Source of the DNA: JACVCK01 sp041940385
GTDB taxonomy: Bacteria > Planctomycetota > Phycisphaerae > Phycisphaerales > UBA1924
Assembly: GCA_041940385.1 (NCBI GenBank)
Contig: JBGTSD010000101.1
Span: forward strand, 1-10,796
DNA: 10,796 bases
Direction of reading: 5' to 3'
Positions 6,474 through 10,796 of the stretch are shown here, piece after piece. The notes under the pieces are model-generated. The model was not told where the DNA came from. It searched no databases and saw nothing but the letters and a program-made list of their open reading frames with translations. Both the position numbers and the translations under genes were made by a program. The first letter of the stretch is position 1, and every line of letters begins with the position of its first letter.

Positions 6474-7511
6474 ATGCCCGCCGCGCCGTCATCCGCGAAC
6501 CTCGCCTCACTCCCGCCCGCCGAGGCCCTCGCGCGCGTCGAGCGGCAGCTCTTCTTCATCGTGGGCTGCGGCCGGTCGGGCACCACCCTCCTCCAGTCCA
6601 TGCTCCTCTCCCACCCGAGCATGGTCATCCCGCCCGAAACCAAGTTCTACGGCGCCTTCGTCGAGCGCCAGTGGCTCCTGCCCAGGCTCGACACCGAGGA
6701 CGGCTTCCGCAAGGCCATCAAGGCCGTCTGGGACGACCAGCGCCGGCGCGGCATCGAGACCGAGCTTGAAACCCTCGAACGACTCGCCCTCGCCGGCCAG
6801 CGCACCTGGGACGGCCTGCTCCTGGCGCTCCTCGCGGCGTACGCCATGAAGCACGGCGCCGAGCGCGTCGGCGAGAAGAGCCCCATCCACACCCACTACG
6901 TCGGCGAGCTGTCTCGCGCGTTCCCGGGGGCGAAGTTCATCCACATCCTGCGCGACCCGCGCGCCGTCATGCTCAGCCGCATGACGGCCGGCTTCGGCAC
7001 CTCGCTCATCGGCCCGAACATCGAGCGCTGGCGCCGCGCGATCGACATGCACCGGCAGTTCGCCGCGCCGCTGGGCGATCGCTACCTCCTCGTCAAGTAC
7101 GAGGACCTCGTCACCGATCCCGCGGCGACGCTCGCCAAGGTGTGCCGGCTGATTGACCTCGAGATGCTGCCGCAGATGCTCGAGCCGCACAAGCGCGAGA
7201 AGACGGGCTTCGCGCCGCGCTCGAAGGAGTGGATGAGCAACACGCTCAAGCCCATCTCGACCTCGTCGCTCGAGAAGTGGAAGAAGGCGATGAAGCCCCA
7301 GCACATCGCGCTGACGGAGTTCGCCCTGCGCGACGAGATGCGCGAGGTGGGCTACGAGCCCAGCGGCGCGTCGGTCGGCATGCCGGGCGCACGCCTGGCG
7401 ATGTCCAACGGCGCGGCGTGGCTGGAGTCCAAGGCGGCGCTCGCGGGCCGGGGCTTCCGCAAACTTCTGCGGGGCGGCAAGCCCGCCGCGTCGATGGGAG
7501 AGGGCGAGTAA
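6474..7511 (+). CDS. Sulfotransferase family protein
   Basis: The family transfers sulfate from PAPS to a hydroxyl or amino acceptor. The 345 residues contain the 5'-phosphosulfate loop FIVGCGRSGTTLLQSML (28-44), the 3'-phosphate motif HILRDPRAVMLSRM (157-170), and VKYEDLVTDPAATL (207-220), a segment usual after it. The acceptor cannot be predicted. The C-terminal 60 residues are basic and Gly/Ala-rich and look poorly ordered. The start at 6474 leaves about 25 residues before the first strand, and no Shine-Dalgarno is seen. The second sulfotransferase starts 10 bases after the stop, suggesting one operon. GC-rich codons return here, in contrast to the preceding restriction-modification block. 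Confidence 0.9.
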   Translation: MPAAPSSANLASLPPAEALARVERQLFFIVGCGRSGTTLLQSMLLSHPSMVIPPETKFYGAFVERQWLLPRLDTEDGFRKAIKAVWDDQRRRGIETELETLERLALAGQRTWDGLLLALLAAYAMKHGAERVGEKSPIHTHYVGELSRAFPGAKFIHILRDPRAVMLSRMTAGFGTSLIGPNIERWRRAIDMHRQFAAPLGDRYLLVKYEDLVTDPAATLAKVCRLIDLEMLPQMLEPHKREKTGFAPRSKEWMSNTLKPISTSSLEKWKKAMKPQHIALTEFALRDEMREVGYEPSGASVGMPGARLAMSNGAAWLESKAALAGRGFRKLLRGGKPAASMGEGE

Positions 7512-7520
7512 CCACCCGCC

Positions 7521-8435
7521 ATGCTCATCCACATCGGCTACCACAAGACCGGCACCACCTGGCTCCAGAACTTCCTGTTCAACGATCGCGGCGCCGGCTT
7601 CACGCAGCCGTGGGAGCGCGGCGACATCATCGACCGCCTCGTCCTGGCGGACGTCTTCGCCTTCGACGCCATCGAGACCCGCGGATACTTCGCCGAGAAA
7701 CGCCGCGAGGCCGAGGCGCAGGGCCTGATCCCCGTGCTCTCCGCCGAGCGCCTCAGCGGCAACCCGCACTCGGGCGGCTATGACAGCCGCACCGTCGCGG
7801 ATCGCCTGCGTGCGTGCTTCCCCGAGGACCGCGTGCTCGTGGTGTTCCGCGAGCAGAAGAGCATGATCCTCTCGTCGTACAAGCAGTACGTGCGCGTGGG
7901 CGGGACATCGTCGCTGAAGCGATATCTGCACCCGCCGGAGATGGGCAAGCCGCGCGTGCCGCTGTTCCGGCTGGACTACTTCCGCTACGACCGGCTGGTG
8001 TCGTACTACCGAGACCTCTTCGGCGCCGAGCGTGTGCTGGCGATGCCCTTCGAGCACCTCAAGCAGGACGCCGCGGCGTTCACGAAGCGGATCTGCGACT
8101 TCGCCGGCGCGAAGGAGCCGGCGGAGATCAAGCGCGAGCGTTCGAACGTTGCGCTCTCCGGGCTCGCGGCGCTGCTGAAGCGCCCGGTCAACGCGCTCTG
8201 CGTGCGCGACCGCGTGAACCCCGGCGCGCTGATCGACCACCCGAAGTTCAACACCGGTATGGAGTCCCTGTTCGAGACCGTGGACCGGCTGACGCCCAAG
8301 GGCGTGCAGGATTGGTTCGACGGACGGGCGAAGCGGGCCATCGCCGCCCACGCAGGCGATCACTTCCGCGAGGGCAACCGGCGGCTGGGCGAGCTGGTCG
8401 GTGTGGACCTGGGGGCGCTGGGCTACGACATTTAA
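7521..8435 (+). CDS. Second sulfotransferase family protein
   Basis: This 304-residue protein starts directly with the PAPS loop, HIGYHKTGTTWLQNFLF (4-20), and has VLVVFREQKSMILSSYKQYV (105-124), where FREQKSMILSSY takes the place of the usual RDP-type 3'-phosphate motif. YDRLVSYYRDLFGAERVLAM (156-175) and the following FEHLKQD match the usual later part of the family. It is only distantly similar to its upstream neighbour, so the two are not a recent tandem copy. With the 9-base gap and no Shine-Dalgarno close to the ATG, translation is probably coupled to the upstream gene. The acceptor is unknown; a cell-surface glycan or small molecule is a family-based guess. Confidence 0.85.
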   Translation: MLIHIGYHKTGTTWLQNFLFNDRGAGFTQPWERGDIIDRLVLADVFAFDAIETRGYFAEKRREAEAQGLIPVLSAERLSGNPHSGGYDSRTVADRLRACFPEDRVLVVFREQKSMILSSYKQYVRVGGTSSLKRYLHPPEMGKPRVPLFRLDYFRYDRLVSYYRDLFGAERVLAMPFEHLKQDAAAFTKRICDFAGAKEPAEIKRERSNVALSGLAALLKRPVNALCVRDRVNPGALIDHPKFNTGMESLFETVDRLTPKGVQDWFDGRAKRAIAAHAGDHFREGNRRLGELVGVDLGALGYDI

Positions 8436-8437
8436 CG

Positions 8438-8468
8438 AGACTGTCAGCTTCCCAAGCTGAAGGTCGCG
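8438..8468 (+). tRNA. tRNA-Gly(CCC)-like fragment, incomplete
   Basis: The anticodon arm is perfect: TCAGC and GCTGA (8444-8448, 8456-8460) close a 7-base loop TTCCCAA with anticodon CCC, U33 and A37. AGGTCGCG follows, which looks like a variable loop entering the T-stem. The expected GGTTCGA T-loop is missing, the sequence after 8468 is unrelated, and the region before 8438 is the sulfotransferase end, so there is no acceptor or D-arm. It is therefore a relic or attachment-site-like piece, not a working tRNA. Chance similarity is possible. Confidence 0.45.
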
Positions 8469-8486
8469 CAGCGCGGAATCTGCGCA

Positions 8487-8505
8487 GCCGACACCCTTGG
8501 TCGGC
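8487..8505. repeat. 6-bp hairpin in the intergenic spacer
   Basis: GCCGAC and GTCGGC close a 7-base loop, 52 bases after the sulfotransferase stop. No T-run follows, so it is at best a weak terminator for the sulfotransferase operon. Confidence 0.25.
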
Positions 8506-8729
8506 CTCAACCCGATTCGAGGCCCGACGCTTGGCAAAGCGCGATCCGAACTGGTGAGGAGACGCCACGTCACGCGGCGGTTCGGCCGGCCCCGGAGGTC
8601 GGCCGGCGTAGCGCCTGGCCGCGATTCGTCGCCCGGGACGTTGCGCGGCGCGTCTCCCTAGAAGGGATGGCGTAAACGGCGCGCTGGCCGGACGTATTCC
8701 TCCGGATTTTGGACAGATTTCCTGCCCGT
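8506..8729. other. Intergenic spacer without a recognised gene
   Basis: Together with the fragments on either side this is a 421-base gap (8436-8856) between the sulfotransferases and the sigma factor. I see no convincing open frame. It holds a GC-rich inverted repeat near 8585-8607 (GCCGGCC/GGCCGGC). Confidence 0.4.
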
Positions 8730-8755
8730 GGAACCAACGTGTCCGGATATGTTGG
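8730..8755 (+). promoter_or_regulatory. Candidate ECF-type promoter overlapping a dyad
   Basis: GGAAC at 8730-8734 and GTT at 8751-8753 are separated by 16 bases, the general layout of ECF sigma promoters (AAC-type -35 and GTT/GTC-type -10). The same bases form an imperfect 22-bp palindrome (8734-8755) with CCAAC/GTTGG arms and a TCCGGA centre. The site lies about 100 bases before the sigma gene, so autoregulation is possible but unproven. Confidence 0.3.
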
Positions 8756-8845
8756 CGCCGCGGTGCATGTGAGAACCAGCCCTCGAACAGACACCGAATG
8801 CTGAACTTCCGCTCCGCGTCCGCGCCGGGACGGGGTTCGCGCCTC

Positions 8846-8851
8846 AGGGGG
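8846..8851 (+). promoter_or_regulatory. Shine-Dalgarno of the ECF sigma factor gene
   Basis: AGGGGG lies 5 bases before the GTG at 8857 and supports that non-ATG start. Confidence 0.6.
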
Positions 8852-8856
8852 ACATC

Positions 8857-9432
8857 GTGACGGAGACCAACCGACAGGACGGCGAGGCGACGGGGCGTGG
8901 CCCGGACGACGCCGCGCGCAACCGGGTGATCGAGGTCGTGTACACGCGCCTCGAGCGCATCGCGCACAGCCGTCTTTCGCGCGACGCGATGGCGCAGGTC
9001 GTCCGAACGCGCTCGCTCGTCCACGAGACGGTGCTGCGTCTCCAGGCGCAGCATGGCGTGGACTTCACGGACGAATCGCGCGTGCTGGCCGCCGCGGCGA
9101 ACCTGATGAACCAGACCCTCGTGGACCTCGCCCGCAAGCACCGCGCGCAGAAGCGGGGCGGCGGCGCGCAGCCGGTGACGCTCAACGCCGAGCACCTGAT
9201 CGACGGCGGCGCGCCCGCGGTGGACGCGATGGACTTCGCCGACGCGATCGAGCGGCTGGCTCAGGTCTCCCCCGACGGCGCCCGCGCGGTGCAGATGCGC
9301 TTCTGGGCGGAGATGACCTTCGAGGAGATCGCGGCGTCGCTCGACGCCGACGTGCGCCAGGTGCGCGAGCAGTTCAACTTCGCCAAGGCCTGGCTCCGGC
9401 GAGAGCTGTCTGCCGAGGAGCGTCCCGCGTGA
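8857..9432 (+). CDS. ECF-type RNA polymerase sigma factor, planctomycete style
   Basis: The 191-residue protein has the two-domain layout of group IV sigma factors. Region 2 is about residues 25-100, with VYTRLERIAHSRLSRD, then RTRSLVHETVLRLQ in place of the usual TALVHEAYLRL, and AAANLMNQTLVDLARKHRAQKRGG at its end. Region 4 is about 120-185, with AVQMRFWAEMTFEEIAASLDADVRQV as the helix-turn-helix and a following ARG-rich helix. This composition matches the ECF family typical of planctomycetes (TIGR02999-like). No anti-sigma gene is next to it. Such factors often sit before a Ser/Thr kinase gene, and the next frame opens in a GTGA overlap with kinase-like N-terminal sequence, suggesting phosphorylation-based control. 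Confidence 0.9.
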   Translation: MTETNRQDGEATGRGPDDAARNRVIEVVYTRLERIAHSRLSRDAMAQVVRTRSLVHETVLRLQAQHGVDFTDESRVLAAAANLMNQTLVDLARKHRAQKRGGGAQPVTLNAEHLIDGGAPAVDAMDFADAIERLAQVSPDGARAVQMRFWAEMTFEEIAASLDADVRQVREQFNFAKAWLRRELSAEERPA

Positions 9433-10796
9433 GCACCGAGCGCGATCGCCGGCTGCAGGAGCTGTTCTCGCTCGCGCGGAGCGCACCGGCGAGGGAGCGC
9501 GAGCGGCTGGTCTTCGAGCAGGCGCCGGACGATCCCGAGCTCGTGCGCGACGTGCTCTCCCTGCTCCGCCACGACACGCCGACGGACGATCTGCACGACC
9601 ACCCCGCGCGCGCCGCCGCGGCGGAGCTGGTCCGCGCCGGCGGCGTCGGCGCCCTCGAGATCCTCGCCGGCGTCGGCGTGTCGCTGCTGTTCTTGGTCGG
9701 CTGCGCTTGGGGCGGGGGGATCACCGCGGGCCTGCTGGCCGCGGGGTGGTTCATCCTGTTGCCTCGGGTGGCCTTTCACGCGGGCCTGCACGCGTTCGAC
9801 GTCCCCGTGGCCGTGGCGACGCTGGCCGTCGCGCTGGCCTACCGCGCGGGGCTGCGGCGCCGGGCCTTCGGGTGGCTGGTCGGGCCGCTGTTGGGGATCG
9901 CCATCGCGGTCAAGCACAACGCGCTATTCCTCGGGCCGCTGTTGGCCCTGCACTACTACGCGAGCCTCGCGTGGGGCCGCTGGCGCCACGGCCACGTGAT
10001 CACCCGCGCCCAGTGGCTGCCGCTCCCGCTGGTCAGCATGACCGTGCTCGCGCCGCTGGTCGCCTGGGCGCTGTGGCCGTGGATCTGGTCCGACCCGGTG
10101 ACGCGATTGCTCGACTACTTCGAGTTTCATCGCAATCACTCCTGGTACAACATGGCGCTGCTGGGGCGTAACTACAACCAACCCCCCATGCCGATCTCCT
10201 ACGTGGCCGTGATGACCTGGGCCACCGTCCCGACCGCGCTGTTGTTGCTGTCGACGCTGGGGCTGTGGCTGTCCGGTCGGCGAGAGCTTCGCACGCCCGC
10301 CGCGGTCGCGCCCGCGACCCCGCGCTGGTCCCAGCCGCTGCCCGCCGGGTGGTCTCGCCTCGACGTGCTGTGGATGGGCCTGCTCGGGCTGTTTCCTCTG
10401 GTGCTCATCAGCCTGCCGAGCACGCCCATCTTCGGGGGCACCAAGCACTGGCTGACCGCCTATCCGTTCTTGGCCCTGGCCGCCGCGGTGGCGTGGCGCG
10501 AGCTATGGAGCGCGATCGGGCCGAGCCGCCGAAGGCGCTGGCTGGCCCCGGCGGCGCTGGTCGCCTGCCTGGGACCGTCGGCGATCGCCACCGTCGATGG
10601 ACACCCGTACAACCTCTCGCAGTACGCCCCGCTGGCCGGCGGACCGCGGGGCGCCGCGGACCTCGGGCCCGTCCATGGGTCCGTCGTCCGAGGGGTGCAG
10701 GGGATTAAAAAAGCAGCGCATCCATGGCTGGGGCGCCGTCGCGTTGCACGACATCGCCAACCGCCGGCATGCCGAGAAGGCCCTGGAAGCGGGCGT
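9429..10796 (+). CDS. Chimeric open frame: kinase-like N-terminus joined to GT39-like membrane glycosyltransferase (no stop in window)
   Basis: GTG at 9429 overlaps the sigma factor stop. Residues 1-60 (LFSLARSAPARERERLVFE, then DPELVRDVLSLLRHD) match the region before the kinase domain in planctomycete Ser/Thr kinases, but no kinase domain follows. From about residue 75 the protein is polytopic and reads as the middle and end of a GT39-like dolichyl-phosphate-mannose-protein mannosyltransferase-type protein: PRVAFHAGLHAFDVPVA (112-128), KHNALFL (162-168), WPWIWSDP (216-223), FHRNHSWY (233-240), TPIFGGTKHWL (332-342), GGPRGAADLG (404-413). The usual N-terminal catalytic acidic loop is missing. 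TTG codons, rare in the window's other high-GC genes, are frequent here. After residue 413 the similarity ends and a different frame becomes sensible. A natural fusion is possible but an assembly chimera is more likely. Confidence 0.6.
   Translation, partial: MSTERDRRLQELFSLARSAPARERERLVFEQAPDDPELVRDVLSLLRHDTPTDDLHDHPARAAAAELVRAGGVGALEILAGVGVSLLFLVGCAWGGGITAGLLAAGWFILLPRVAFHAGLHAFDVPVAVATLAVALAYRAGLRRRAFGWLVGPLLGIAIAVKHNALFLGPLLALHYYASLAWGRWRHGHVITRAQWLPLPLVSMTVLAPLVAWALWPWIWSDPVTRLLDYFEFHRNHSWYNMALLGRNYNQPPMPISYVAVMTWATVPTALLLLSTLGLWLSGRRELRTPAAVAPATPRWSQPLPAGWSRLDVLWMGLLGLFPLVLISLPSTPIFGGTKHWLTAYPFLALAAAVAWRELWSAIGPSRRRRWLAPAALVACLGPSAIATVDGHPYNLSQYAPLAGGPRGAADLGPVHGSVVRGVQGIKKAAHPWLGRRRVARHRQPPACREGPGSGR
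10699..10796 (+). pseudogene. Fragment resembling a nitronate monooxygenase-like protein, different frame, runs off the end
   Basis: In the frame one base ahead of the glycosyltransferase-like frame the last 100 bases read GLKKQRIHGWGAVALHDIA and then NRRHAEKALEAG. This resembles the internal strand-helix segment of nitronate monooxygenase / 2-nitropropane dioxygenase-type TIM barrels (HDV...RHAxKAxEAGVDG). It cannot have its own start here, since the segment is internal to that family; the ATG at 10675 in this frame is probably chance. It ends at the window edge. The identification rests on about 25 residues. Confidence 0.3.

Noticed and set aside
8438..8520. Complete tRNA gene
   Set aside because: Only the anticodon arm and the start of the T-stem fit. 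No D-arm, T-loop or pairing acceptor ends could be found.
6507..8573. 688-residue minus-strand frame
   Set aside because: It is antisense to both sulfotransferases, which carry clear PAPS motifs; the composition is Arg/Ala/His-rich and has no domain.
8248..9486. 412-residue minus-strand frame
   Set aside because: It is antisense to the sigma factor and spans an intergenic region, with no recognisable features.
1..10796. CRISPR array, rRNA operon, insertion sequence or integrase
   Set aside because: I saw no regularly spaced direct repeats, no rRNA-like sequence, and no transposase or recombinase motifs in the coding regions.
9429..10796. Functional Ser/Thr kinase
   Set aside because: Only the N-terminal leader resembles such kinases. 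No glycine loop, HRD or DFG motif follows.

Overview
The window looks like chromosomal DNA of a high-GC planctomycete, most probably of the Phycisphaerae type. The evidence is a secreted protein ending in the double dockerin-like repeat common in that group (minus strand, 950-1720), a planctomycete-style ECF sigma factor overlapping the start of a downstream gene with a Ser/Thr-kinase-like N-terminus (8857-9432 and 9429 on), and GC-rich third codon positions almost everywhere. This assignment is inference from protein style, not from a marker gene.

Layout. 1-423: the tail of a plus-strand gene, a strong 14-bp hairpin, then about 340 bases without a clear gene but rich in inverted repeats. 424-942: a small unrecognised exported protein, convergent with the dockerin-type protein (950-1720, minus). 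1831-1864: an intrinsic terminator serving the glutamate dehydrogenase gene (1903-3282, minus). A 199-base divergent intergenic region follows, then a degenerate receiver-like protein (3482-3901, plus). 3904-6413: a compact type II-like restriction-modification module, a C5 cytosine methyltransferase overlapping by 4 bases a 389-residue protein that is probably the partner endonuclease. This block has visibly lower GC and different codon use, so it was probably acquired. 6474-8435: two different PAPS-dependent-type sulfotransferases in tandem. 8436-8856: a gene-poor spacer holding a tRNA-Gly(CCC)-like fragment and a candidate ECF promoter with dyad symmetry. 8857-9432: ECF sigma factor.

The right end is suspicious. 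The reading frame opening at 9429 starts like a planctomycete Ser/Thr kinase, passes without a stop into the middle of a polytopic GT39-like glycosyltransferase that lacks its catalytic N-terminus, and near 10667-10700 changes to another frame resembling an internal piece of a nitronate monooxygenase-like protein. Three unrelated fragments in 1.4 kb, with a change in codon use, suggest a chimeric assembly or read rather than real biology.

How the genes relate: only the methyltransferase/endonuclease pair, the sulfotransferase pair and the sigma factor/downstream gene form plausible functional units; the rest are independent genes. The most promising undescribed item is the candidate endonuclease, whose family I could not name and which carries a PGAD...QVK variant of the PD-(D/E)XK nuclease motif.
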